From the NCBI GenBank assembly GCA_902779395.1, contig CACZBK010000010.1, forward strand, positions 1 to 64,000: a stretch of DNA of 64,000 nt, written 5' to 3'. How positions within the stretch are numbered: the first letter of the stretch is position 1; each line of letters begins with the position of its first letter. Positions 21,412-30,829 of the stretch are shown here, piece after piece. This DNA comes from an uncultured Lachnospiraceae bacterium (GTDB lineage Bacteria; Bacillota; Clostridia; Lachnospirales; Lachnospiraceae). A program made the translations under genes and the position numbers. The notes under the pieces were generated by a model. That model saw nothing but the letters and a program-made list of their open reading frames with translations. It ran no database searches and was not told the DNA's origin.

Positions 21412-23904
21412 ATGAAAGAAAAAGAATTGAATATGGAGGAGAAGCCGTCAGCGATGATGAAAGTCGCGACATTTATCGTAGACCGGCGGAACCTCTTTTT
21501 TCTATTGTTCGGAATTGCAGTCATCTTTAGCCTGATAGCGGCTAACTGGGTAAAAGTGGAAAATGCCCTGGCGGCGTATCTTCCGAAAACCTCAGAAACA
21601 GCACAGGGTCTTGATCGTATGGAGGAGCAGTTCATCACTTACGGAAGCGCCAAAGTGATGGTGATGAACATAGGCTATGATGAGGCTAAAAAGATAGCTG
21701 ATGATATAGATATGCGTGATGATGTATATATGATCAGCTTTGATAATACTTCATCACACTATAATAATTTTTCGGCCCTGTATGATATAACCTTTGCCTA
21801 TCCGGAAGATGATCCGGCTGCATTGGAAGCTCTGGAAGAGATCAGACAGATGCTGGAAGCTTATGATCTGTATGTATCTACATCTATGGGAGATGCGGCA
21901 GCAGAACAGATCCGTTCCGAAATGCAGGTGGTGAGTGTTATCGTGGCTGTGATAGTAGTCAGTGTCCTGATATTTACTTCGCAGACTTATGCAGAGGTAC
22001 CGGTCCTTATACTTACATTCGGAGCATCGGCCCTTCTGGCATCGGGAACGAATTTCCTGCTTGGGACCATTTCTTTTGTTTCTGATTCGGTGACCATAGT
22101 GCTTCAGCTTGCTTTGTCCATCGACTATGCGGTCATATTCTGTAACCGTTATAAGGAAGAACATCGGAAACACGGAATACGTGAAGCGGATATAATCGCT
22201 CTTTCCAAGGCCATACCTGAGATCACCTCCTCGTCGCTTACTACGATAGGCGGTCTTATAGCTATGCTCTTCATGCAGTTCGGTATCGGTAAGGATATGG
22301 CCGTATGTCTGATAAAGGCAATATTCTTCTCACTGCTTTCGGTATTTTTATTCATGCCGGGGCTGATAATGCTGTTCGGTAATGCTATGGATAAGACCAG
22401 GCACAGGAGCTTTGTGCCCAAGATCCCTTTTGTCGGAAAGATAGATTATCTGACAAGGCATGCTGTGCCGGTAATCTTCCTTATAGTAATGATAGGAGCT
22501 ATGATCCTGTCCAATAAAACGCCATATGTGTATGGATATTCAAAGATAGAAACACCGGTAAAGAACGACACGCAGATTGCCAACGAGATGATGAGTGAGA
22601 GTTTCGGAGACAGCAATTTTGTTGCGTTGATAGTACCGGCAGGTGATTATGAAAAAGAAAAGAAGCTGCTGACCGAGCTTGAAAAAAGACCTGAGGTGGA
22701 TCATTGTCAGGGCTTATCAAACACAGAGGCCATGAACGGTTATATGCTTACGGATAAACTTACTGCCAGGCAGCTGTCCGAAGTAATGGATCTGGATTAT
22801 GAAGTGGCACAGCTTTTGTATATGGCCTATGCGGTTGATGATGAGAATTATGCGAAGCTGATAAACGGCCGCAGTTCATATGCTGTACCGCTTATCGACA
22901 TGATAATGTTTTTATATGATGAAGTGGAAGAGGGTTATGTAACGCTTGATGATGAGATGTATGATACTTTAAGCGATGCACATGCAAAAATGCAGATGGC
23001 TAAGGACCAGCTGCAGGGAGAGGACTACAGCCGTGCGCTGGTATATCTTACACTTCCGCAGGAGGGTGAAGAAACTTTTGCGTTTCTGGATGAGATGCAT
23101 GAGATAGCGGCAAAATATTATGGTGACGATGTACTTGTTGCCGGGGAAGCAACCAGTCAGTACGATCTGAAGAAGACCTTCGACCGTGACAATACGGTGG
23201 TCAGCGTAGTGAGTATTCTTGCCGTACTGGCAGTGCTTCTGTTTACTTTTATGAGTGCAGGTATGCCTGTTCTGCTGATAGCTGTTATAGAGGGAGCCAT
23301 ATGGATGAATTTTGCATTCCCCGCTTTACAGGAAAAGAATATTTTCTTCCTTGGCTATCTGATAGTTTCTTCCATACAGATGGGTGCCAATATCGATTAC
23401 GCCATAGTCATAGCAGGACGGTTTATGGAGATCAAGGATACGATGCCTAAGAAGCAGGCAATGATAGAGACACTCAATTTTGCATTTCCTACCATAATAA
23501 CAAGCGGTTCGATGATGGCGCTTGCAGGTTTCTTTATAGGACAGCTTTCATCCGACGGAGCCATATGCGGTATAGGACAGTGCTTAGCCAGAGGTACGCT
23601 GATATCGATATTCCTGGTAATGTTTGTACTTCCACAGATACTCCTTATAGGTGAAAAGGTTATTGAACGTACCAGCTTTAAGGTATCCATTCCTCTTAAA
23701 CTGGATCATGGTGTGGGACTTGTAAGAGTTGACGGATTGGTGCAGGGAGCTGTAAACGGTGTCGTGATCGGTGAGATGCATGCGCTGGTAAAGGGCGAGG
23801 TAAATGCGATAGTCCGTATGGGAAAGATAAGTCCTGCAGATGAAGCGGATATACCGCCGGAAGAACTGATAGAGCAGAAAACGACCGAAGGGGGTGAGGA
23901 CTGA
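21412..23904 (+). CDS. MMPL/RND-superfamily transporter
   Basis: An 830-residue RND-superfamily exporter of the MMPL type. It has the two-fold layout: one membrane helix, an extracellular porter loop, then five helices, repeated; the first helix block is about residues 170-360 and the second about 600-760. Typical segments are LQLALSIDYAVIFCNRYKEE and IQMGANIDYAIVIAGRF, whose membrane Asp residues are candidates for proton relay. A cytosolic tail of about 80 residues is rich in Val and Gly, then acidic. The frame opens at 21373; ATG 21412 is nearer a ribosome-like AAGG. Its stop overlaps the next start (TGATG). Relatives export lipids, hydrophobic compounds or proteins. Confidence 0.88.
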   Translation: MKEKELNMEEKPSAMMKVATFIVDRRNLFFLLFGIAVIFSLIAANWVKVENALAAYLPKTSETAQGLDRMEEQFITYGSAKVMVMNIGYDEAKKIADDIDMRDDVYMISFDNTSSHYNNFSALYDITFAYPEDDPAALEALEEIRQMLEAYDLYVSTSMGDAAAEQIRSEMQVVSVIVAVIVVSVLIFTSQTYAEVPVLILTFGASALLASGTNFLLGTISFVSDSVTIVLQLALSIDYAVIFCNRYKEEHRKHGIREADIIALSKAIPEITSSSLTTIGGLIAMLFMQFGIGKDMAVCLIKAIFFSLLSVFLFMPGLIMLFGNAMDKTRHRSFVPKIPFVGKIDYLTRHAVPVIFLIVMIGAMILSNKTPYVYGYSKIETPVKNDTQIANEMMSESFGDSNFVALIVPAGDYEKEKKLLTELEKRPEVDHCQGLSNTEAMNGYMLTDKLTARQLSEVMDLDYEVAQLLYMAYAVDDENYAKLINGRSSYAVPLIDMIMFLYDEVEEGYVTLDDEMYDTLSDAHAKMQMAKDQLQGEDYSRALVYLTLPQEGEETFAFLDEMHEIAAKYYGDDVLVAGEATSQYDLKKTFDRDNTVVSVVSILAVLAVLLFTFMSAGMPVLLIAVIEGAIWMNFAFPALQEKNIFFLGYLIVSSIQMGANIDYAIVIAGRFMEIKDTMPKKQAMIETLNFAFPTIITSGSMMALAGFFIGQLSSDGAICGIGQCLARGTLISIFLVMFVLPQILLIGEKVIERTSFKVSIPLKLDHGVGLVRVDGLVQGAVNGVVIGEMHALVKGEVNAIVRMGKISPADEADIPPEELIEQKTTEGGED

Positions 23905-26900
23905 TGAAAAGATTAACAGCCTGTTTATTATGTATATGTCTTTTGTTTAGTGCCATCTCTCCGGTTACTGTCATTGCTGCCGACCCGGAAGATGAGATCG
24001 GCGAAGATGATGCCCCAGAGCGTGAACGTATAGAGATAAAAACAGCTGCAGATCTGTGCATGCTCGCAAAGAACTGTCATGAAGACACATATTCGACGGA
24101 AAAAGATGTTTATCTTATGGAAGATATATCTTTAGCGGGAAGTGATTTTACTTCCATACCTATCTTCGGAGGGAATTTTTTCGGACAGGGTCACGTGATA
24201 AGCGGATATACATACGGCGGAGACGGTTATGTGACGGGATTCTTCCGTTATCTCGAAGAAACAGCCATAGTCCGTGATCTGACTATAGCCGGAAATATAG
24301 AAGCCGCAGGACAGCAGCAGATAAGCGGAGGCTTAGTCGGTGTAAATGAAGGAAGTGTCGAAAACTGCAGATTTACCGGGCATTTAAGCGGCCGCAGTGA
24401 ATGCGGTGGTATTGCAGGTATAAATGATCCTGCAGGGAATATCCTGGATTGTGTAAATGAAGGAGAGATATTCGGTTATTATTACACAGGCGGGATATGC
24501 GGAAAAAACTATGGTATGGTATACGGCTGTAAGAATATCGGCAATCTGAACAACAGCATTGAATGGGTTGAAGAAGATGATGCCATGAGCGGAGAATTCC
24601 TGACAAGCTTTACGCAAAGTGATGCTCCGGAAAGCAGGGTTCGTACTGGTGTTGATACGGGCGGTATAGCAGGCTTTTCAAGAGGAGCGCTGATCAACTG
24701 CTCGAATGAAGGAACAGTCGGATATGAACATACGGGATATAATATCGGAGGTATAGTCGGAAGACAGTCCGGAAGCATTACAGGATGCATAAACCGCGGG
24801 ACCGTATTGGGACGAAAGGATATAGGCGGGATAGCCGGACAGATGGAGCCTTATATAGAGCTTACGGATGGCGAGACGGTTTCAAATGAAGTACACAAAC
24901 TTCATGATATGGTGTCCGATTTATTGGACATGATGGATAGTGAGAACGATCAGGTGCATAATGATCTTGTGAATCTTCAGACCCAGGCAGAGAATGTGAG
25001 TGATAAAGGCAATGAAATGGCCGGACAGGCGAGCGATTATGTTAATGCCAATATTGAAGCGGTTAATGATGCCGGCAGACGCCTTTCATATGTAATGGAG
25101 CAGATGCCTTCCGTTACGGGTAATGTAGATATAGCGGCTGATGATCTTAAGGAAATGGTAAGCAAGATAAGAAAAGCCAATGAGGATCTGTATATCTACG
25201 GTTATCTTACCGATGAGGAAAAGTCGAAGGCAGATGAGCTTTTAAACGAACTGGAGAATTATGCCGAAGAACTGGAAAAACTGCAAAAACCGTCAAAACA
25301 TGCAACTGCAGGTTTCTGGGTTCATTCTGTCATTACCGAAGTAGTGGAGGAAGAAGTCAGTGAAACGGTAAGTGATGATACGGTAAGCGATGACGAAGCC
25401 GGGGAAAGAGAGACCCGGCAGACGATTATAGAGACTCCGGTACCTTCCTATATAAAGAACGGGGATTCCTGGGAAGAGATCACCGCTATGCAGGATAACT
25501 GGTTCATGTTAACGGAAGGAGCAGAGTATAAGATCAATGGTGAATGTATAGTATCACCTGTTAATACAGGAGCATCTATCACGTTAAGCGGTAATTCCTA
25601 CAGCGGTGTTAAGGTTAAGAAACTTACCGGGGACGGCAAGGCCGATAAAGACGGTTATTACCGTGTTACCACTCAGAATGCCCGGGATGTTGCAAGACAG
25701 GCTCAGCTGATGGCAGGGATAGCTTCCGATATAGCGAAACTCATGGTACTGTATGCACCTTATATGGATGAAGCGGTAACGGCAAGCGATTCGGATATAA
25801 AGGAAGCAATGGATGCCCTGGAGGCTGCAGGCGAAGCAGCGGGTGTAGCCCAGAGTTCACTTGAAGCCATAAATGCATATCTTAATGCGCAGTCCGATCT
25901 TCAGATGGTAAAAGTAGAACAGCAATGGAACGACAATATGGATGAGATCCATAAACAGTTAAATGCAATGAGCGGTACCATGGCTGATCTGGGAGATCAC
26001 AGCATGGAGTATTCTACCGAGGTAAACGACCAGCTGAGAAAGATAAACGATCAGATAAACAAGATATACAATATGATAGAACAGGATCTGAAAGATATCA
26101 CCGGTGAAGACAGAGGATTTATCTATGCGGATATTTCCGACACGGACCTGAATGATATTACTATGGGTAAAGTGAGCGGAAGCAGTAATTACGGAAATAT
26201 CAGGGGTGATATCAATATAGGCGGTATAGCCGGATCAATGGCTATTGATGAAGATGATCCTGAAGAAAATGCTGCGGGAACAGCCAAGGTAAATATAAAC
26301 GGACGTTATACCACACAGAATGTGATAAGTGCCTGTATCAACAGGGGTTATATAACTGCCAAAAATGACGGTGCCGGAGGAATGACCGGTTTTATGAAGA
26401 GCGGTGTGATATCCCATTGTAACGGATATGGTTTTGTGGAAAGCAGGGAAGGCAATTACGTAGGCGGTATAGCAGGACAGTCTCTGGCTGTGATCAGGAA
26501 TGCTTATGTGCTGTGTTCATTGTCGGGCGGAAGCTATGTGGGCGGTATAGCCGGAAGCGGAACAACGATAACAGGCTGCTATGCAATGCCGATGGTTCAG
26601 AGATATGATAGCCGCTGCGGAGCGATAGCCGGAAAGATCGATATCGACGAGGAAACAGGAGCACTTAAACTTGATAAGCTTTCCGATAATCATTATGTAA
26701 GTGACAGTCTATACGGTATAGACCAGATAAGCTACAGGGACAGTGCAGACAGAATGTCTTATGAGGAACTGCTTTCGGCAGACGGCGTACCTGCGGAGTT
26801 CAGAAATCTGACCGTGACATTCAGGGTGGGAGACCGGTATCTCAGTACACAAAAGGTTAAATACGGTGATGATATATCGGTACTTACGTATCCGATAGTT

Positions 26901-27455
26901 CCTGAAAAGGAAGGGTATTTTGCCTCATGGCAGGAAGTGACCGGTGATAAGATACTTGGAAATCTGGTGATAAGTGCAGAATATATAGACAGGGTAAAGC
27001 TGCTTGAGAGCGGTTCATCCGATGAAAGCAGCGGAAAGAAGCTTGCACTGATCGACAGGAGTTTTGATGATAAAGCCACGCTTAATGTGACAGAAGTTAC
27101 TGAGCCGGGATTCGTAAGACAGGGTTACAGAAGCAATGTGATCTATCAGGTAAAAATATCGGACAGTGATATAAGTGCGGATGAAGAAGTGTCATTAAGG
27201 CTTTATGATCCTTATGACAGCGATAAGATCGAAGTATGGACATATAAGGATAATACGTGGCAGAAGCAGGAAATCCTGATAAGAGGATCTTATGTGCAGG
27301 TTAATATGAAAGGAAGTGAAGGTATATACTGTATAGCACTTCCGGAGCAGAATACCGGACTGATCATAGCAGCTGCTGCCGGAACAGCGGCAGTGGTGAT
27401 GATCCTGATAATAGTGATAACAGCTGTGAGAAAGAAGAAAAAGAGCCGTCATTAA
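23904..27455 (+). CDS. Large secreted, membrane-anchored repeat and coiled-coil protein
   Basis: A 1183-residue surface protein. It has a signal peptide (about residues 1-26, cut near VIAAD), a beta-helix-like region with GLUG-type repeats (GGIAGINDPAGNILDCVNEG and similar, about 90-320), a long helical region (about 325-720) predicted as coiled coil, broken by an insert (SETVSDDTVSDDEAGERE), a second GLUG-type region (about 730-960, GGIAG repeated), a small beta domain resembling Listeria/Bacteroides surface repeats (about 965-1050), one membrane helix (about 1152-1175) and a basic tail. Its start overlaps the MMPL stop, so the pair is coupled. Probably works with the transporter at the cell surface; function unknown. 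Confidence 0.8.
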   Translation: MKRLTACLLCICLLFSAISPVTVIAADPEDEIGEDDAPERERIEIKTAADLCMLAKNCHEDTYSTEKDVYLMEDISLAGSDFTSIPIFGGNFFGQGHVISGYTYGGDGYVTGFFRYLEETAIVRDLTIAGNIEAAGQQQISGGLVGVNEGSVENCRFTGHLSGRSECGGIAGINDPAGNILDCVNEGEIFGYYYTGGICGKNYGMVYGCKNIGNLNNSIEWVEEDDAMSGEFLTSFTQSDAPESRVRTGVDTGGIAGFSRGALINCSNEGTVGYEHTGYNIGGIVGRQSGSITGCINRGTVLGRKDIGGIAGQMEPYIELTDGETVSNEVHKLHDMVSDLLDMMDSENDQVHNDLVNLQTQAENVSDKGNEMAGQASDYVNANIEAVNDAGRRLSYVMEQMPSVTGNVDIAADDLKEMVSKIRKANEDLYIYGYLTDEEKSKADELLNELENYAEELEKLQKPSKHATAGFWVHSVITEVVEEEVSETVSDDTVSDDEAGERETRQTIIETPVPSYIKNGDSWEEITAMQDNWFMLTEGAEYKINGECIVSPVNTGASITLSGNSYSGVKVKKLTGDGKADKDGYYRVTTQNARDVARQAQLMAGIASDIAKLMVLYAPYMDEAVTASDSDIKEAMDALEAAGEAAGVAQSSLEAINAYLNAQSDLQMVKVEQQWNDNMDEIHKQLNAMSGTMADLGDHSMEYSTEVNDQLRKINDQINKIYNMIEQDLKDITGEDRGFIYADISDTDLNDITMGKVSGSSNYGNIRGDINIGGIAGSMAIDEDDPEENAAGTAKVNINGRYTTQNVISACINRGYITAKNDGAGGMTGFMKSGVISHCNGYGFVESREGNYVGGIAGQSLAVIRNAYVLCSLSGGSYVGGIAGSGTTITGCYAMPMVQRYDSRCGAIAGKIDIDEETGALKLDKLSDNHYVSDSLYGIDQISYRDSADRMSYEELLSADGVPAEFRNLTVTFRVGDRYLSTQKVKYGDDISVLTYPIVPEKEGYFASWQEVTGDKILGNLVISAEYIDRVKLLESGSSDESSGKKLALIDRSFDDKATLNVTEVTEPGFVRQGYRSNVIYQVKISDSDISADEEVSLRLYDPYDSDKIEVWTYKDNTWQKQEILIRGSYVQVNMKGSEGIYCIALPEQNTGLIIAAAAGTAAVVMILIIVITAVRKKKKSRH

Positions 27456-27495
27456 ATAAAAACACCCGGGATAACTGATAGTGTCATCCCGGGTG
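27456..27495 (-). terminator. Terminator of the chemoreceptor operon
   Basis: A perfect 10-base stem CACCCGGGAT (27463-27472) / ATCCCGGGTG (27486-27495) with a 13-base loop. On the minus strand it is followed by TTTTTATTTAA, 15 bases beyond the stop of the gene ending at 27511. The plus-strand gene ending at 27455 lacks its own U-tract but could also use the hairpin. Confidence 0.85.
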
Positions 27496-27510
27496 AAGCA
27501 GAAGTACTTT

Positions 27511-29388
27511 CTAAGCCTCTGCCAGGCTGTCTACATTGGAACTGTCTACAACAGACAGCCTGCAGGGAATGAATTCATCCAGTTTCTCTCCGCCTACAAT
27601 ATGATTATACAGCCATATAACGGGGTCGTGGCCCTGGCCGAAGGCATCCTGACCAATAGCGGCGCTGATCACGCCGGATTTTATCTCTGAAAAGATCTCC
27701 TGGTTATGATCGAAGCAGATAAGTGAAGTCTTTCCTTTTCTTCCGCAGTCTTTGATCGCCTGTGCTACGGGAAGAGGGAAACCGTTGGTCAGAAATACGA
27801 TATTTGCTTCCGGGTGAGCATTCAGTCCGTCTTTTGCTATCTTATATACACCGTCGGCATTATCGGGAACTGTAAGTTCATCACACACTTTAAGACCTTT
27901 ATAATTCTTGAGCTGTTTTTTAAACCCGTCGCTTCTTTCGACATTTACACCTACCGATCTGTCACCGGTGAGCATAAGTACACTTCCGTGTCCTTCGGTT
28001 TTCTTATCTGCCGCATTTGCACCTAATATACCCGGTTCCAGCGGATCGGGACGAAGGCATGCGATCCTGGGTATCTCTTTGCTGCAATCGCAGTTGTACG
28101 CCATTATCTTTATTCCTTTTGAAGCAGCTTCTTTAAAATATCTGTTTGCTCCGCCTAAAAAGCCGGGAAATACTATTCCGTCAAAACCGCGGTCGATAGC
28201 TGATCTTATTGAATTGACAACTATTTCATCAAGCGATAATTCACCGGGTATCAGGGGAACATATTCCACTACGGCCTTACAGTCTTCAAGTTCCTTCTGG
28301 GCATATAAAACGCCTTTTCTTACACCGTACCAGAAATCATTGTCCAGCATGCTCATCGAAAGAATTTTTATCTGCTTTGAACTCTTTCTGTTTGTGGGGG
28401 TGATAGAGGTATTATACTGTTTCAAAAGATTACGGATACCGGTGAGCATATTATCCAGATTTTCCGTATTGGTCCCGATCTTGATCGATTCTGCGGCGAC
28501 TTCTTCAGATACAGCGGCTATTTCATGAGTGTTTTCGCTTATGGCTTCAGCAGTATCGAACAGATTCTCCGCCTTTATTCTTGATTTATCGGAATTATCA
28601 CTCATTACATCGAACAGTGAAGAAATATCATTTAACTTTTTTTGAATCTGATGTGAACTGCTGTTGATGGTTCCAAAGGAGTCACTGACAGATGAGAACG
28701 CAACGTTGCTTTTGTTGTATGTATCCGTACAGTTGCCGATGCTTTCATTTACCATACGGCTGGAATCGGTTATCTCCGTCAGTATCCCGCTGATGGTCTC
28801 CATACCTTCCCTTGTCTTGGTGGACATTGTGTTCATCTCATTAGCAACTACTGAGAAACCGCGGCCGGCTTCACCTGCGCGGGCAGCTTCTATGGAAGCG
28901 TTAAGGGCAAGCAGCTGTAACTGGTCTACGATCTCTATAATGAAATCGCCTACTTCGCTTATACGTTCGATCTCTTTATTGAATTTGGACAGGATTTCAT
29001 TAATACGGCTAAGGTCATTACTCATAGCCTTCATATCCCCGTCAAGTTCTTCTATCCTGCTTATCCCGTGATTGCTTTCTTTAACGGTTTCATCAAGGAT
29101 AAAATTGATATCCTTAAGCGCGGTATTGATATTAGACATGTTGCGGTTATTTTCTTCTATCAGGTTGAAATTATCTTTTACAAGTTCAAGCTGTTCGGCT
29201 GTCTTCTCCGCAACATTTGTAGCGCTGTTGGCGATCTGCTCATTTCCTCTGGAGTTTGCGTCGACGCTTTGGGACAGAACATTGATGGCATCTGAAAGAG
29301 TGACCACATTAACTTTTGTAGCTTCAACGAAGGTCATCAGGTTTGCCTGGATGATCTCAGTTTCCCGGGAATTGTTTTTCTTGAACAA
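27511..29388 (-). CDS. Soluble chemoreceptor fused to a sugar-binding-type (type I PBP) domain
   Basis: A 625-residue protein with an N-terminal chemoreceptor signalling coiled coil (about residues 15-325, tip [20 protein letters not shown]) and a C-terminal periplasmic-binding-protein type I fold (about 340-625: ILSMSMLDNDFWYGVRKGV, SAIDRGFDGIVFPGF, GSVLMLTGDRS, ANIVFLTNG). There is no signal peptide or membrane helix, so both parts should be cytosolic, with the binding domain acting like the effector domain of LacI regulators. TTG 29388 is the preferred start: CCCTCCTT on the plus strand marks AAGGAGGG 7 bases upstream, whereas the in-frame ATG at 29424 has no ribosome site. It follows a kinase/regulator pair in one operon. 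Confidence 0.82.
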   Translation of the reverse strand: MFKKNNSRETEIIQANLMTFVEATKVNVVTLSDAINVLSQSVDANSRGNEQIANSATNVAEKTAEQLELVKDNFNLIEENNRNMSNINTALKDINFILDETVKESNHGISRIEELDGDMKAMSNDLSRINEILSKFNKEIERISEVGDFIIEIVDQLQLLALNASIEAARAGEAGRGFSVVANEMNTMSTKTREGMETISGILTEITDSSRMVNESIGNCTDTYNKSNVAFSSVSDSFGTINSSSHQIQKKLNDISSLFDVMSDNSDKSRIKAENLFDTAEAISENTHEIAAVSEEVAAESIKIGTNTENLDNMLTGIRNLLKQYNTSITPTNRKSSKQIKILSMSMLDNDFWYGVRKGVLYAQKELEDCKAVVEYVPLIPGELSLDEIVVNSIRSAIDRGFDGIVFPGFLGGANRYFKEAASKGIKIMAYNCDCSKEIPRIACLRPDPLEPGILGANAADKKTEGHGSVLMLTGDRSVGVNVERSDGFKKQLKNYKGLKVCDELTVPDNADGVYKIAKDGLNAHPEANIVFLTNGFPLPVAQAIKDCGRKGKTSLICFDHNQEIFSEIKSGVISAAIGQDAFGQGHDPVIWLYNHIVGGEKLDEFIPCRLSVVDSSNVDSLAEA

Positions 29389-29395
29389 AAGCTTA

Positions 29396-29403
29396 CCCTC
29401 CTT
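29396..29403 (-). promoter_or_regulatory. Ribosome site deciding a TTG start
   Basis: AAGGAGGG on the minus strand, 7 bases before TTG 29388-29386. It lies just beyond the stop codon of the kinase gene (29407-29405), so initiation here avoids the 20-base overlap implied by the upstream ATG. Confidence 0.7.
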
Positions 29404-29404
29404 T

Positions 29405-30829
29405 TTATTCGTTTTCTTCTTCATCTGCGAGTTTTAGACTGAAAATAAATTCCGTCCCCACTCCCTCGGTACTTATGACATTTATGTTTTCGCCATGGGC
29501 GCGGATTATCTCTTTGGTTATCGAAAGGCCAAGTCCGGTACCTTTCTTATCTTTACCGCGTGATATATCGGATTTGTAAAAACGGTTGAATACCAGCGGA
29601 ACACTTTCTTTTGGTATTCCGATGCCGCTGTCTTTTACGGAAACAAAAACTTTATTATGCCGTTCTGTTGTCTCTACTTTTATAACGGAATTATGATGAC
29701 TGAATTTGATCGCATTATCGATCAGGTTGTAGAGTACCTGCTGTATACGGGTCAGATCGGCATGTACGGGCAGAGTATCACCGGTAAGCGAAAGTTCCAT
29801 TGCTATCTTCTTTTCACGGCAGCTTCCCTCGAAAGTAGAGATAGTCTTGCGGATCACGTCATTGATATCAAAATCGGTCTTGTCTAATATCATTCCCTCG
29901 GTATTTAGATTATTGAGGGTAAGCAGATTGTTTGTAAGCTTGATCAGACGCTCCGTTTCGTTAAGGACTATACCTATATACTTCGGATACATCTCGGGAG
30001 GAATGGTACCGTCTTCCATAGCCTTAAGGTATCCGTTGATAGATGTCAGCGGTGAACGGAAATCGTGGGAAACATTTGCCACTATGTGTTTCTGGTTGTC
30101 TTCGCCTTTGGCAAGCTCCTGCGCCATATATGCAAGGGATGCGGCAAGATAACCTATCTCATCATCACTGTCTACACTGATGGGATAACGGAGGTTTCCG
30201 GCAGCGTATTCCTCCGTGGCGGCAATGATGCGCCTGAGAGGCATATAAACGAGTTCCGTAAAGAATATGAGTATTATCAAGGAAAGGACAAAAAGTATGA
30301 GCACCAGTATGTAGTCGATATCGATCAGGTGGTCCGCTGTCTTCTGTATAAGTTTGCAGTCATAATGAATAAGTATATAACCGCGTACGGAATAACCTGT
30401 AGTGATAGGTGCCGCTACGGACAGATGATCCGATTTAAACTGATTGTAAAATCTTCCTATAGTATAGAAGGAACCGGAGAGGGTGGTCATGTCAAAGCCT
30501 TCCACGGTAGGAGGGTTATCCACATCTACCGGGAGGGCCGAATCGACTATGATAAGACCCGACGGGTTAAGTATCTGTATCCTCGCGTTAAGCATTTCTG
30601 CATATTGATCCGTTACGGTTTTTGTGCCGGCGATGGATGATTCGTTCTGGTAAAGCGAAAGTCCTTCGTTTTCGGACATGATGTTAGCGAAACGGTATAA
30701 TTCCTCAGCCTTGTTCTGCTGCAGACGGCTTATGGTCATCTGCTGCATGAAGGTAGCCACAACTATCAGGCCGAATACGGCAAATATGAGATATGCTATC
30801 AGCAGTTTGACATAGAGGGTTTTTTTCAT
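29405..30829 (-). CDS. Sensor histidine kinase with extracytoplasmic domain and HAMP
   Basis: A 474-residue PhoR/WalK-type kinase: membrane helix 1 (about residues 7-29), an extracellular domain of about 135 residues, helix 2 (about 168-192), HAMP (about 193-245), HisKA with NVSHDFRSPLTSING (His near 256), and HATPase with LIDNAIKFSHH, VKDSGIGIPKES and GTGLGLSITKEI. The start overlaps the response regulator stop by 4 bases. The three-gene order regulator-kinase-chemoreceptor suggests the kinase and the soluble chemoreceptor serve one stimulus. The signal is not predictable. Confidence 0.92.
   Translation of the reverse strand: MKKTLYVKLLIAYLIFAVFGLIVVATFMQQMTISRLQQNKAEELYRFANIMSENEGLSLYQNESSIAGTKTVTDQYAEMLNARIQILNPSGLIIVDSALPVDVDNPPTVEGFDMTTLSGSFYTIGRFYNQFKSDHLSVAAPITTGYSVRGYILIHYDCKLIQKTADHLIDIDYILVLILFVLSLIILIFFTELVYMPLRRIIAATEEYAAGNLRYPISVDSDDEIGYLAASLAYMAQELAKGEDNQKHIVANVSHDFRSPLTSINGYLKAMEDGTIPPEMYPKYIGIVLNETERLIKLTNNLLTLNNLNTEGMILDKTDFDINDVIRKTISTFEGSCREKKIAMELSLTGDTLPVHADLTRIQQVLYNLIDNAIKFSHHNSVIKVETTERHNKVFVSVKDSGIGIPKESVPLVFNRFYKSDISRGKDKKGTGLGLSITKEIIRAHGENINVISTEGVGTEFIFSLKLADEEENE

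Noticed and set aside
23904-27455. Reading the repeat protein as a YhgE/Pip-type protein
   Set aside because: It has a cleavable signal, GLUG-type regions and one C-terminal helix, whereas YhgE/Pip proteins have an N-terminal helix and a multi-helix C-terminal block.
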